Notes: a model not told the origin generated them from the sequence alone. Shown: positions 8,922-17,666, counted from the first letter of the stretch. The stretch: DNA of 39,748 nt from CAYNNQ01 sp051748085 (GCA_051748085.1 JBNJHA010000017.1:1-39748); one strand, 5' to 3'. Numbers and translations: made by a program.

Positions 8922-9245
8922 ATGTTTGGCATAGGCACTACTGAGTTAATGGTTATTTTTATCGTGGCGATTATTGTTATCGGCCCGACTAAGCTGCCGG
9001 AGCTTGCCAAGACCTTGGGCAAGGCCATGGGCGAGTTTAAGCGTGTCAGCAATGATGTGAAAAGCACCATTGAAACTGAGATGGATCGCGAGGAAGAAAA
9101 AAAGGAAACCGCTAAGGCTAAAAAAGAAATCGAAACAAAAAAATCATCCGGCAATAATAAAGAGGCCGAGTCTGCGAATGCAGACAGTGAGAACGAATCG
9201 GTCCGGCATGAAGTAAAGAGTGAAGGAAACGGCCCTCATGTCTAG
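8922..9245 (+). CDS. tatA: Sec-independent translocase TatA/TatB-type subunit
   Basis: A 107-aa protein with the classical layout: N-terminal membrane helix starting MFGIGTTELMVIFIVAIIVI, hinge GP, amphipathic helix TKLPELAKTLGKAMGEFKR, then a long charged low-complexity tail rich in Lys and Glu. The helix and FG/GP positions fit both TatA and TatB. The acidic residue in the membrane helix (Glu8) and the longer tail lean to TatB, so the symbol is tentative. A strong GGGAGG ribosome site lies upstream of ATG 8922. It overlaps tatC by 8 bp, and together they export folded, twin-arginine proteins. Confidence 0.88.
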   Translation: MFGIGTTELMVIFIVAIIVIGPTKLPELAKTLGKAMGEFKRVSNDVKSTIETEMDREEEKKETAKAKKEIETKKSSGNNKEAESANADSENESVRHEVKSEGNGPHV

Positions 9246-10089
9246 CACGGAACGAAAGGAAGGGCAGGAGACGGCTTCACTTCCTGGAGAAGAGCAGGGC
9301 GGCCAGACTTTTACCGAACACTTGCAGGATCTCCGCCGCGCTCTGGTCAAATCCATTATCGCCGTGGTCATATGTTTCGCGGCCTGTTACTATTTTTCCG
9401 AGACTTTGTTCAGGATGTTGATGGATCCTTTAGTCAGGACTCTACCTGAAGAAAGCACCCTGATTTTCACTTCTTTGCCGGAAGCCTTTTTTACTTATCT
9501 GAAGATTTCGTTGGTGGCCGGCATATTTCTGGGCAGTCCGTATATATTTTATCAGATATGGCAGTTTATAGCTCCGGGATTGTATGATTCGGAAAAGAAA
9601 TATCTGATTCCGATTGCCCTATTTTCCGCTGTTTTTTTTGTTACTGGCGCGTTGTTCGGATATTTCATCGTGTTTCCCTTTGGCTTCGAGTTTTTCATGG
9701 GCTTTACCACCGAACTTATTCGTCCATTTCCAACACTTAAGGAATATTTGAGTTTTTCAATAAAACTGCTTTTTGCTTTCGGGTTTATTTTTGAACTGCC
9801 CCTGTTTATATTTTTTCTGGCCCGCATGGGCCTGGTCAGTGCTGAATCTCTTAAGAGGAAGCGCAAGTATGCCATAACGATTGCCTTTATAGTTGCCGCC
9901 ATACTGACTCCTCCGGATTTGATCACCCAGACGTTCATGGCCGGACCGATAATTATTCTGTATGAAATCGGTGTCTGGGTGGCAAAGGCGTTTGGCCGGA
10001 AAAAGGAAAAAAGTCCGGAAGATGAAGAAGTAAATAAAGATAAAGGTGCAGAAGATGAGGAAAGCGGAGATAAAAAGAAAGACGAATGA
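9238..10089 (+). CDS. tatC: Sec-independent translocase TatC
   Basis: Six-helix membrane receptor for twin-arginine signal peptides. The cytoplasmic N-terminal motif FTEHLQDLRRALVKS and the loop GSPYIFYQIWQFIAPGLYDSEKK are diagnostic. A GTG at 9220 also opens the frame, but ATG 9238 has GAAGGAAA upstream at good spacing and gives a 283-aa protein beginning MSSTERKEG. The C-terminus carries an unusual, highly charged Lys/Glu/Asp tail of about 35 residues after the last helix, encoded partly by DNA that also encodes the start of hisB. Confidence 0.96.
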   Translation: MSSTERKEGQETASLPGEEQGGQTFTEHLQDLRRALVKSIIAVVICFAACYYFSETLFRMLMDPLVRTLPEESTLIFTSLPEAFFTYLKISLVAGIFLGSPYIFYQIWQFIAPGLYDSEKKYLIPIALFSAVFFVTGALFGYFIVFPFGFEFFMGFTTELIRPFPTLKEYLSFSIKLLFAFGFIFELPLFIFFLARMGLVSAESLKRKRKYAITIAFIVAAILTPPDLITQTFMAGPIIILYEIGVWVAKAFGRKKEKSPEDEEVNKDKGAEDEESGDKKKDE

Positions 10090-10639
10090 GACTGAAATCA
10101 GCATTGACCTGGTAATAGAGGGCCAAAGTGCGGTAGATATAAAAACCGGCTTCGGATTTGCCGATCATATGCTTGAATTGATGGCTCACTGGGCGAATTT
10201 TGACCTCTGCGTGGAGTGCAAGGGAGATATGCACGTTGATGCCCATCACAGCCTGGAAGATGTCGGGCTGTGCCTCGGGCAGGCCATGCGTCAATCCCTG
10301 GGGGACAGAAAGGGAATATCCAGGGTTGGATGGGCCAGAGTACCCATGGATGATGCGCTTGCCGATGTCTCCTTGGATATCTCCGGACGTCCGTACATGG
10401 TTTTTAACGGAATGGATATCCTGCCCGCGGTTATTGCCGGCGAAGAAAAGGATTTATGGCGGGAATTTTTAAAGTCATTTGCCTCCAGCGCCAGAATAAA
10501 TTTGCATGTGAATATTTTGTACGGCTTAAACGGCCATCATATCCTTGAATCAGTTTTTAAAAGCTGCGGATTGGCTTTAAAACAGGCATGCGGACAGTCT
10601 GGATCACGGATATTAAGCACTAAAGGAAGTTTGGATTAA
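10055..10639 (+). CDS. hisB: Imidazoleglycerol-phosphate dehydratase
   Basis: Histidine biosynthesis step six, Mn-dependent dehydration of IGP. The two metal-binding half-domains are visible: GFADHMLELMAHWANFDL and DAHHSLEDVGLCLGQA in the first half, HHILESVFKSCGLALKQA in the second. A GTG at 10046 is in frame, but ATG 10055 has AAAGG at 8 bp and gives the standard N-terminus MRKAEIKRKTNETEI, 194 aa. The start lies inside tatC (35-bp overlap), which is unusual between genes of unrelated function. Confidence 0.96.
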   Translation: MRKAEIKRKTNETEISIDLVIEGQSAVDIKTGFGFADHMLELMAHWANFDLCVECKGDMHVDAHHSLEDVGLCLGQAMRQSLGDRKGISRVGWARVPMDDALADVSLDISGRPYMVFNGMDILPAVIAGEEKDLWREFLKSFASSARINLHVNILYGLNGHHILESVFKSCGLALKQACGQSGSRILSTKGSLD

Positions 10640-10641
10640 TC

Positions 10642-11280
10642 ATGCGAGCAAGTATCAAGCTGACATTTTTAATGGCTTTTCTATTTTTGTTTTCCGGCTG
10701 TGCTATAAAAAAATCCCCGGATATATTGCCGGAAGAAGCCAGACTCGCGGTCGCCGGTTTTTTTCAGCCAAAACACAGCTGGCAGCTTTTGGCCGGCTAT
10801 GTGCGGGAAGACCGGCAACCTGTTCCGGGCAACGTATTGGCCGACCTGGATAATTCGCTGGCCAATTCTTTAATCAAATATGGCCGAGAAGATTATGTCC
10901 GTCCTCCTTTTGTCCGCCAATGCCGGGAAATTATTCTCCAGGAGACCGGCAGGTCCCGGGTTTCCGCCCTGAAATACTGGATCAGGGTGGGGCAATGCAT
11001 TCCTGCCGATTTTATACTTGTGCCCACCATCCTGGAAATGCATGCCCGAAAAGGTGGTGAATGGGGGGTAAAGGAGCCGGCCGCTGTCGTTATGGATATT
11101 TATCTGATTGATGTACAAAACGAGCGGATGCGCAGGTATCATTTTGACGAAGTTCAAAAATCAATCAGCGAAAATATTCTTGAGGCTAAAAAAATTATCC
11201 GCCGAAGCGGCAAATGGCTGACTGCTAAGCAATTGGCCATGGACGGTATAGAACAGGGAGTTGTGGAGCTGGGCTTATGA
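10642..11280 (+). CDS. Lipoprotein of unknown function between hisB and hisA
   Basis: A 212-aa protein with a clear lipoprotein signal: a hydrophobic N-terminus ending LFLFSGC, lipidated Cys20. The rest is a mixed soluble domain with no motif I recognise; it contains the segments RSRVSALKYWIRVGQCIPADFILVPTILE and GVKEPAAVVMDIYLIDVQ. The latter pattern (a mostly beta domain whose output is described by partner-type residues) resembles small outer-membrane lipoproteins of the LptE/DUF799 type only vaguely. It starts 2 bp after hisB and overlaps hisA by 4 bp, so it is co-translated with histidine genes although a role in that pathway is unlikely. Confidence 0.7.
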   Translation: MRASIKLTFLMAFLFLFSGCAIKKSPDILPEEARLAVAGFFQPKHSWQLLAGYVREDRQPVPGNVLADLDNSLANSLIKYGREDYVRPPFVRQCREIILQETGRSRVSALKYWIRVGQCIPADFILVPTILEMHARKGGEWGVKEPAAVVMDIYLIDVQNERMRRYHFDEVQKSISENILEAKKIIRRSGKWLTAKQLAMDGIEQGVVELGL

Positions 11281-12011
11281 TTATTTTTCCCGCGGTGGAT
11301 ATAAAAGACGGGCAATGCGTTCGTCTGAGACAGGGCGAGAAAGATCAGGTTACTGTTTTCGGGGCGGATCCGGTATCCATGGCCAGGCATTGGGTGGCTA
11401 GCGGGGCTGAATGGCTGCATATAGTTGACCTTGACGGCGCGTTTTCCGGGCAACCCCGCAATCGTGAACTGGTGGCAAGGATTTGTTCCCGGATGGATGT
11501 TCCGGTTCAGCTGGGAGGAGGCATCCGGGATATTCAAACGGCCCGGGCTTATCTTGATGCCGGTGTCGCCCGCTTGATTATCGGCACGATGGCCCTGGAA
11601 CACCAGAATGATTTTGAGCGCATATGCCTTGAATTTCCCGGTAAGATCGGAGTTTCCCTGGATGCCAGGGACGGTGTGCTAAGGACTAAGGGCTGGGTGG
11701 ACGACAGCGGTTTGCGGGTGGAAGAAGTGCTTCCGGGTTTAGAGCGGATCGGCAGCGCCTTTTTTGTTTATACCGATATCAGTCGGGATGGAATGCAATC
11801 CGGAATCAATTTTTCCGCTTTGCAAAAAGTACTGCGGATATCCACTAAGCCGGTTATCGCCGCCGGCGGCGTCTCAACCCTGGAAGACGTAAAAAAGGCT
11901 TATCCTTTGGTTAATGATGGACTTGAGGGCATTATCACCGGCAAAGCGATTTACGAAAAGACTCTTAATTTTTCCGAGGCCCAGGAGTGGGTTAAGTTCA
12001 TGCGCGGGTAG
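11277..12011 (+). CDS. hisA: ProFAR isomerase HisA
   Basis: Cytoplasmic TIM-barrel enzyme that isomerises ProFAR to PRFAR in histidine biosynthesis. The two catalytic aspartates lie in PAVDIKDGQCVRL (about residue 8) and YTDISRDGM (about residue 130). The two phosphate-binding loops are GGGI and the later AAGGVS. Length 244 aa is normal. The ATG overlaps the lipoprotein stop (ATGA). HisF, which usually follows, is not found in the window. Confidence 0.97.
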   Translation: MIIFPAVDIKDGQCVRLRQGEKDQVTVFGADPVSMARHWVASGAEWLHIVDLDGAFSGQPRNRELVARICSRMDVPVQLGGGIRDIQTARAYLDAGVARLIIGTMALEHQNDFERICLEFPGKIGVSLDARDGVLRTKGWVDDSGLRVEEVLPGLERIGSAFFVYTDISRDGMQSGINFSALQKVLRISTKPVIAAGGVSTLEDVKKAYPLVNDGLEGIITGKAIYEKTLNFSEAQEWVKFMRG

Positions 12012-12172
12012 TATTTGTTTTAAGATTAAAATAGGCGGACTGTTCAAGGGGGCTTTAGAATTATTGCATGTTTTGTAATTGTGCATTCAGCAATTCAGTA
12101 CACGAAAAAAGTTTGCCAAATTTTTTAACGCGCAGGTTTGGGTGCGAATTATATTTAAATTCAAGTCGGACT

Positions 12173-12205
12173 TGTTCTTGACAGAACATAAATGTTAAAT
12201 ATAGG
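12173..12205 (+). promoter_or_regulatory. Putative promoter with overlapping inverted repeat
   Basis: Consensus -35 TTGACA (12178-12183), a 16-bp spacer and TATAGG (12200-12205) as -10. The -35 sits in the centre of a perfect inverted repeat TGTTCT-TGAC-AGAACA (12173-12188), a likely operator that would block RNA polymerase when bound. It precedes the PxxKW protein gene; the regulator is not identified. Confidence 0.5.
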
Positions 12206-12258
12206 TTGCGAAATTTGCCCGAATGCCATTAGGGTTATATGTTCAAAGGAGATGAATT

Positions 12259-12543
12259 ATGAAATGTGATACCGTTAGAAAAGGCGTTGAGTGCTTTTTC
12301 ATGAGTGCTGAAGGATGTACTTATATTGGCGGCAGTTGTTATCCGGTTGTTGAAAAATGCGAGGGATGCGAGCGGATAAAAGATTTCAACGGCCAAAAAT
12401 TTTGTACGAGTTTTCCTGAACCCGAAGCGAAATGGTCTAATGGGGCCTGTAATTTCGCCACTCATGTGAAAGCAAGTTTTGATCACGGGCAGGTAAAGAT
12501 TAACCCGATCAAGGCTTCCAAACGAGCCGCGCGCGGACGCTAA
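12259..12543 (+). CDS. PxxKW family cysteine-rich protein
   Basis: A 94-aa protein with eight cysteines (C3, C12, C20, C27, C34, C37, C49 and C64) and the stretch PEPEAKWSNGACNFATH, which gives the family its PxxKW name. CEGC and the spaced cysteines suggest a metal or Fe-S site, but no function is established. It is typical of Desulfovibrionales and relatives. AAGGAGA lies just upstream of ATG 12259, with a good promoter further up and a strong terminator right after the stop, so this is a single-gene transcript. Confidence 0.85.
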   Translation: MKCDTVRKGVECFFMSAEGCTYIGGSCYPVVEKCEGCERIKDFNGQKFCTSFPEPEAKWSNGACNFATHVKASFDHGQVKINPIKASKRAARGR

Positions 12544-12576
12544 AAAAAACCGGCAGGCTCCTGCCGGTTTTTTTTT
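12542..12576 (+). terminator. Rho-independent terminator after the PxxKW gene
   Basis: CCGGCAGG (12550-12557) and CCTGCCGG (12560-12567) form an 8-bp GC stem flanked by eight A and nine T, so the hairpin can terminate in either direction. It starts inside the stop codon of the gene. Confidence 0.92.
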
Positions 12577-12673
12577 ACTGCAACAAGGCTTGCATAAGAT
12601 GATTTAAATGCAGGTGACTGGGGCGGAAAATATAAAAAGTAAAATTTTACGGCGTGCCGGGAAAGGTGCATTT

Positions 12674-13894
12674 ATGCAGGATATTTATTCCTTTTTGGAT
12701 GAGCAGAAAGATTACGTGATAGAGATCCAGAAAAATCTTGTTTCCAGGATCGGCCTGGGACCGGAAAACGGGGGACAAGGTGAAGCGGAAAAGGCTGAAT
12801 ATGTTCTCGGCTGCGTTAAAGACATTGGTGTAGACCGTGTTGTGCGTATGGACGCCCCCGATGACCGGGTTCCCGGGGGCGAAAGGCCCAATTTCGCGGC
12901 GATTATAGATGGACAGGACCGAAGCCGGACCTTTTGGATCATCTCTCATTTGGACGTGGTTCCTTCCGGAGATCTGGCCATGTGGGACAGCGATCCTTTT
13001 CAGCTGCGCGTTGAAAACGACCTTGTTTTCGGCCGCGGAGTAGAGGACAACCATCAGGCCGTAGTCTCTTCACTTTTGGCGGCCAAGGGTCTGCGAGATT
13101 CCGGGAAAGTGCCTCCGTTTAATCTGGGCCTTCTTTTTGTATCCGACGAGGAAACAGGTAATGAATACGGCTTGAAATATGTGCTGGATAATCATGCTAG
13201 TTATTTTTCAAAGGAAGATCTGTTCCTGGTCCCGGATTTTGGAACTTCGGACTCTGCCATGCTTGAGGTGGCTGAAAAGAGTATGTTGTGGATGAAAATA
13301 AGCGTCAGCGGTGTGCAAACCCATGCTTCAAGGCCGCAAAACGGCCGGAATTCAATTGTTGCCGCCGCGCATATCATTGTCCAGGTTTCCAGACTGGAGG
13401 CGGTTTTCCATCAAGAGGATTCTCTTTTTTCACCGCCGAAATCGACTTTCAGCCCGACCAAAATTGAGGCCAATGTTCCTAATATAAACACAATTCCCGG
13501 CAGCGATGTCTTCTATATAGATTGCCGGGTACTTCCTGATTATGATTTGAACATGGTTGTTGCTGAGATCGAAAAGTTGGCCTCGGAAATCGCTGAAAAG
13601 CATGGCGTTGGGGTGAAATGCGAACCGGTCCATTTTGAGCAGGCGGCTCCGGCAACGGACCAAAATAGTGAAATAGTCCGCCGGATGCAGAAAGCCATAT
13701 CCGAAGTTTATGAGATTTCGCCTCAGCCGCAGGGAGTAGGCGGAGGAACAGTGGCTGTTTACATACGCAAACTCGGCTATCCCGCAGCTGTCTGGTCAAC
13801 CCTCATGCATCAAGCGCATCAGGCCAATGAACGCTCTTCGATTTCAAACACCATAAACGATGCCAAGGTTTTTGTCCGGGCACTTCTGGCTTAG
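12674..13894 (+). CDS. M20 family metallopeptidase (ArgE/DapE/CPG2-like)
   Basis: Zinc-dependent amidohydrolase or peptidase of 406 aa. The metal and catalytic residues are in place: SHLDVV (His92, Asp94), GRGVEDN (bridging Asp125), DEETG (catalytic Glu159 and metal Glu160), the dimerisation-domain HASRPQNG, and a C-terminal HQAHQANE histidine. An ATG at 12608 would add 22 residues, but AAAGG sits 7 bp before ATG 12674, which I prefer. Substrate cannot be read from sequence; members hydrolyse acyl amino acids or dipeptides. It stands alone between the PxxKW terminator and the MITE region. Confidence 0.88.
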   Translation: MQDIYSFLDEQKDYVIEIQKNLVSRIGLGPENGGQGEAEKAEYVLGCVKDIGVDRVVRMDAPDDRVPGGERPNFAAIIDGQDRSRTFWIISHLDVVPSGDLAMWDSDPFQLRVENDLVFGRGVEDNHQAVVSSLLAAKGLRDSGKVPPFNLGLLFVSDEETGNEYGLKYVLDNHASYFSKEDLFLVPDFGTSDSAMLEVAEKSMLWMKISVSGVQTHASRPQNGRNSIVAAAHIIVQVSRLEAVFHQEDSLFSPPKSTFSPTKIEANVPNINTIPGSDVFYIDCRVLPDYDLNMVVAEIEKLASEIAEKHGVGVKCEPVHFEQAAPATDQNSEIVRRMQKAISEVYEISPQPQGVGGGTVAVYIRKLGYPAAVWSTLMHQAHQANERSSISNTINDAKVFVRALLA

Positions 13895-13901
13895 TTTTTA
13901 A

Positions 13902-13940
13902 CCGGAAACGGCCTTTTTCCCGAGTTCAAATTACTCAATT
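13902..13940 (+). repeat. Short dispersed intergenic repeat, copy 1
   Basis: CCGGAAACGGCCTTTTTCCCG (13902-13922, read as CCGGAAAYGG then pyrimidines and TTTTCC), then AAATTACTCAATT at 13928-13940. Near-identical elements occur at 16360-16377 (with AATTACTCAATT at 16437-16448) and 26590-26611. GGAAA can pair with TTTCC, giving a weak hairpin that could act as a terminator. The rest of the 511-bp gap 13895-14405 is taken by the MITE; no gene is seen in it. Confidence 0.6.
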
Positions 13941-14026
13941 AATGCGGATTTTACTCAAGAATTGAGACGACTTCATCCGTTTTGTCTGTGGACGGAAAAG
14001 ATTTGCGTTTCCAGGTAAAATCTTTT

Positions 14027-14350
14027 GTGTCTGTTCAGCAAACTTTCGCAAAAAAATCCAGTGAACTATTAGTGGGCTGAATAGATATTTGTTCACCAAA
14101 TTTTTTGCTTTCCATGCTTTCGGCCTGCGATTTTCTAATGCCCTCCAAAGGGTGATGCTTGCCCCCTCCGGACTCGCTGGTTCCTGAGAAAGGCAAATTT
14201 TTGTGCTGGTAATATATTTTTTGGGAAACTGGTTTTTAGGTTCCATCTCGCGGTCCGGTTTCCCCCTTTTTGAGTGCATAAGAAAATCGGGCGGCCTGCC
14301 GCAAATTTTCGCAAAAAATCCGGTGAACTATTAGTGGGCTGAATAGTTAC
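14027..14350 (+). mobile_element. MITE-like element, copy A (composite), IS66-type ends
   Basis: Left end GTGTCTGTTCA (14027-14037), right end TGAATAGTTAC (14340-14350), an imperfect terminal inverted repeat. The outside bases are an exact 8-bp direct repeat, AATCTTTT at 14019-14026 and 14351-14358, a target-site duplication. Inside, a 62-bp unit (14027-14088) that joins the left and right ends abuts a full unit (about 14085-14350) whose core matches copy B at about 93% (for example around 14118-14190). A direct repeat of about 48 bp ending in the right end occurs at 14039-14088 and 14302-14350. The element carries no transposase. It lies 55 bp upstream of mnmG. Confidence 0.82.
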
Positions 14351-14405
14351 AATCTTTTTTGATCAACCAGCATTAAGCCAAAGAACAAAGTGGAATTGGC
14401 GACAA

Positions 14406-16289
14406 GTGAACAAAAGAAATAATTTTTTGGAAAAATTTGATGTTATTGTCGTCGGGGCCGGGCATGCCGGTTGCGAAGCCGCGATGGCCTGCTCTCGGCT
14501 GAAATTGGCCACTCTCCTGTTAACCATAAATATAGATCGCATTGGCCATCTTTCCTGCAATCCGGCTATAGGCGGATTGGCCAAAGGACATATGGTCCGG
14601 GAAATAGATGCCCTCGGCGGATACATGGGGCGATGGGCCGACCGTTCCGGTATTCAATTCAGAACGCTGAATACCAGAAAAGGCCCTGCCGTTCGTTCCA
14701 CCCGGGCGCAAATTGACCGGGACATCTATATGCACACTGTCCGTGAAGATTTGTTCAGCCAGGACAGCCTTTATGTCCGGGAGGCAATGGTTGATGAACT
14801 TCTGGTCCGCGACGGCCGTGTTTGTGGCGTGAAAACCAGTATTGACGAAGTCTTTGCATCCGATGCTGTGTTGCTGACCACGGGCACCTTTATGCGCGGA
14901 CTGGTTCATGTGGGACTCAAGAATTATGAGGCCGGGAGGTTCGGAGACCCGGCAAGCAAGGGCTTGTCCCGCTCGCTGGAAAAAAACGGTTTAAGACTTG
15001 GCCGGCTGAAGACCGGGACCGTTCCCAGACTGCTTAAAACCTCCATTGATTATTCCGCTCTGGAAGAACAGCTTGGAGATGACCCCGCTCCCTGTTTCAG
15101 TTTCCATCCTCCAACCCGCAGGCTGCCTCAGGTGGCATGTTATATTACCTACACCAATTCCCGAACACATGAAGTCATTCGGGAAGGCTTTGAGCGCTCC
15201 CCCCTGTTTCAGGGACTTATCAAAGGCACCGGGGCGCGTTATTGTCCGTCCATTGAAGACAAGGTGGCCCGTTTCCCGGAAAAGGATCGGCATCAAATAT
15301 TTGTGGAACCTGAAGGCCTTGATATTCCCGAGGTTTATCCCAACGGAATCCCGACCAGTCTGCCTTTGGATATCCAGAAAAAAATGTTGTCCACTATTCC
15401 GGGGCTGGAAAATTCCTGGGTGGTAAGACCGGGCTATGCTATTGAATACGATTTTGCCTATCCCACCCAACTGAAGCCAACTCTGGAGTGCAAATCTGTT
15501 GCCGGACTGTATCTTGCCGGTCAGATAAACGGCACATCCGGTTATGAGGAGGCAGCCGGCCAGGGACTTTGGGCCGCGCTAAATATCTTCTGCCGGAGCA
15601 TCGGAAGTCCGCCTTTTTTGCCGGACCGCAGTCAGGCTTATCTTGCCGTTCTGGTTGATGATCTTGTGACAAAAGGTACTTTGGAACCTTATCGGATGTT
15701 TACTTCCCGGGCCGAACACAGGCTTCTTCTGCGGGAGGACAACGCAGACCAGCGCTTGACTCCGATCGGCAGGGAACTGGGTCTGGTAAGTGACCGGCAT
15801 TGGTCACTGTTCAGCAAAAAGACGCGGAAACTGCACGAGATATTAAAAGGGCTTGAAGAGAATGTGTTGCGCCCTGACGCTGGCGTTCGGGACAGGTTGC
15901 GGGAGATTGGCGCGGCAATCCCCAAAAAGAGCTTTTCATTGGCCAAAGTTTTGCGTCAACCCGAAGTCGAGATAAGTTCACTTTCGTGTTTCTGGGCGGA
16001 ATTGAACAGGTTCGAGACTGAGGTCCTTGAGCAGGCCCAAATCCAGATAAAATATGCGGGTTATCTTTCCAGACAGCAGGAACTGGTTGACCGTTTCAAG
16101 AAACTGGAAGATGTAAGGTTGCCCGAAGATATTGATTATCTGCAAGTTTCCGGCTTGTCCCGGGAAATTGTGGAAAAACTAAACAGTGTCCGTCCGCATT
16201 CTCTGGGCCAGGCAGGGCGGATTTCCGGTGTGACCCCGGCCGCTTTGACCAACATCCAGATTCATTTGAAGAAAACAGGAGGGTTGTAA
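14406..16289 (+). CDS. mnmG: tRNA uridine-34 modification enzyme MnmG (GidA)
   Basis: FAD enzyme that with MnmE makes the 5-carboxymethylaminomethyl (or related) modification of wobble U34. The 627-aa protein has the FAD fold VIVVGAGHAGCEAA at residues 12-25, GGLAKGHMVREIDALGG and the conserved cysteine-containing CYITYTN, then PGYAIEYDF and GLYLAGQINGTSGYEEAAGQG for NADH/FAD contacts. The C-terminal helical domain binds tRNA and MnmE. Translation starts at GTG 14406, with only a weak ribosome site; the MITE immediately upstream may have replaced the original leader. mnmE and rsmG are not in the window. Confidence 0.96.
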   Translation: MNKRNNFLEKFDVIVVGAGHAGCEAAMACSRLKLATLLLTINIDRIGHLSCNPAIGGLAKGHMVREIDALGGYMGRWADRSGIQFRTLNTRKGPAVRSTRAQIDRDIYMHTVREDLFSQDSLYVREAMVDELLVRDGRVCGVKTSIDEVFASDAVLLTTGTFMRGLVHVGLKNYEAGRFGDPASKGLSRSLEKNGLRLGRLKTGTVPRLLKTSIDYSALEEQLGDDPAPCFSFHPPTRRLPQVACYITYTNSRTHEVIREGFERSPLFQGLIKGTGARYCPSIEDKVARFPEKDRHQIFVEPEGLDIPEVYPNGIPTSLPLDIQKKMLSTIPGLENSWVVRPGYAIEYDFAYPTQLKPTLECKSVAGLYLAGQINGTSGYEEAAGQGLWAALNIFCRSIGSPPFLPDRSQAYLAVLVDDLVTKGTLEPYRMFTSRAEHRLLLREDNADQRLTPIGRELGLVSDRHWSLFSKKTRKLHEILKGLEENVLRPDAGVRDRLREIGAAIPKKSFSLAKVLRQPEVEISSLSCFWAELNRFETEVLEQAQIQIKYAGYLSRQQELVDRFKKLEDVRLPEDIDYLQVSGLSREIVEKLNSVRPHSLGQAGRISGVTPAALTNIQIHLKKTGGL

Positions 16290-16359
16290 TTGATGGTTTT
16301 TAATACAGAGGGTCTGTTTGCGGCGGAAAAACAGTCTGTGCCGCTTAGTTAGTTTCCAT

Positions 16360-16377
16360 CCGGAAATGGCCTTTTCC
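16360..16377 (+). repeat. Short dispersed intergenic repeat, copy 2
   Basis: CCGGAAATGGCCTTTTCC, the second copy of the element at 13902. AATTACTCAATT follows at 16437-16448, 60 bp further than in copy 1. The rest of the 264-bp gap between mnmG and the aminotransferase is A/T-rich and shows no gene. Confidence 0.55.
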
Positions 16378-16553
16378 TGTTTACCGGCGTCAATTTCCAT
16401 AATCATTCGATCACATATCAAGATACGTTCGCTCATAATTACTCAATTTTCTTTTAAGCAGGAAAAAATTTCATTTCCGAACCCAAAATCTGATATGTCT
16501 AAATCCGGTAATTTTGGAATTTCCGGATAAGAACTAGTTAACAGGAGCACCGA

Positions 16554-17666
16554 ATGCGTTTCCCAAGTTTCAGCCTGGAACGATATCTGGATAGATACGA
16601 GTTCAGCGCACCATATCTTTTGTGCTGTTCGGATTGCGAGTCCTTGAAAGTGGGCAATCTTTTGGCCAAGGAACCCGGAGCGGAAAAAGCTTTTTTAGAA
16701 CTAAATCTGGGCTATTCTGAATCATCCGGGGATCCAAAGCTTCGCTCGCTTGTGGCCAATTTGTACGAAAAGGCTTCTGCTCGGGATATTTTGCTTTTTG
16801 CCGGTGCGCAGGAAGGCATATTCAGTTTCATGCAGGTTCTTCTTGAACCGGGAGATGAGATTATTGTGCAGTGGCCGTGCTATCAATCACTTTTTCAGAT
16901 TGCGGAAAATATCGGCTGCAAAGTTAATAAATGGCCTGTTTATTATGATAAAGGCTGGCATTGTGACTTTGAAGCCGTAAAGGATATGCTTAAAGGCAAA
17001 ATCAGGCTTGTAGTTGTAAACAATCCGCATAATCCTACCGGCAGTCTTTTTTCCGAAAGCGAACTGCGGGAACTGGCTGCGCTTTGCTCAAGGCAGGGAA
17101 CTTATCTCTTTTCGGATGAAGTATACCGGGGTCTGGAGTTTGAAGGGGCTACCCTGCCTGCCGCGGCGGATATCTATGAACGCGGAATTTCACTGGGGGT
17201 AATGTCCAAGACTTACGGTCTGGCCGGATTGCGAGTAGGCTGGATTTTTGCGTCGGATAAAAATGTCATGCGCGACATGCAGGCCTTTAAAGATTATACC
17301 AGCATTTGCAACAGTGCGCCGAGCGAATTTCTGAGCAAAGTGGCGCTCAAGCATGCCGGTGATATTGTAGACCGGAACATGGGGATTATCAGTTCCAACC
17401 TGGAATTGTTAAATGAATTTTTTGCCCGTAACCAGGATGTTTTTGAATGGACATCCCCTCAGTCCGGTCCCGTTGCTTTTCCGCGTCTTTTGTCCGGTGA
17501 TGCCGATTTGTTTTGCCGGGAAGCGGTTAATGAGACCGGAGTATTGCTTTTGCCCGGTTCGGTTTACTCCGAGGAATACAGTGATTGTTTCCGGATCGGT
17601 TTCGGAAGATCGAATATGCCGGAGTGTTTGAATGTCCTGGAGACATATCTCGAAAAAAAACAGTAA
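16554..17666 (+). CDS. Class I/II pyridoxal-phosphate aminotransferase
   Basis: A 370-aa fold-type I PLP enzyme. Visible landmarks are the cofactor ring region AGAQEGIFSF, the Asn in NNPHNPTG, the Asp/Tyr pair in FSDEVYRG, the Schiff-base lysine in MSKTYGLAGLRVGW (about residue 221) and the C-terminal carboxylate-binding arginine in FRIGFGR. CAGGAG lies 5-6 bp before ATG 16554. The short N-terminal region and the high Cys content (CCSDCES) are unusual. Substrate is not predictable; the nearest types are small aspartate/aromatic or LL-diaminopimelate-like enzymes. Confidence 0.85.
   Translation: MRFPSFSLERYLDRYEFSAPYLLCCSDCESLKVGNLLAKEPGAEKAFLELNLGYSESSGDPKLRSLVANLYEKASARDILLFAGAQEGIFSFMQVLLEPGDEIIVQWPCYQSLFQIAENIGCKVNKWPVYYDKGWHCDFEAVKDMLKGKIRLVVVNNPHNPTGSLFSESELRELAALCSRQGTYLFSDEVYRGLEFEGATLPAAADIYERGISLGVMSKTYGLAGLRVGWIFASDKNVMRDMQAFKDYTSICNSAPSEFLSKVALKHAGDIVDRNMGIISSNLELLNEFFARNQDVFEWTSPQSGPVAFPRLLSGDADLFCREAVNETGVLLLPGSVYSEEYSDCFRIGFGRSNMPECLNVLETYLEKKQ

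Noticed and set aside
13935..14279. Minus-strand frame of 114 codons in MITE copy A
   Set aside because: It lies inside the repeat and changes frame relative to copy B within the conserved core, so it is a by-product of the DNA repeat.
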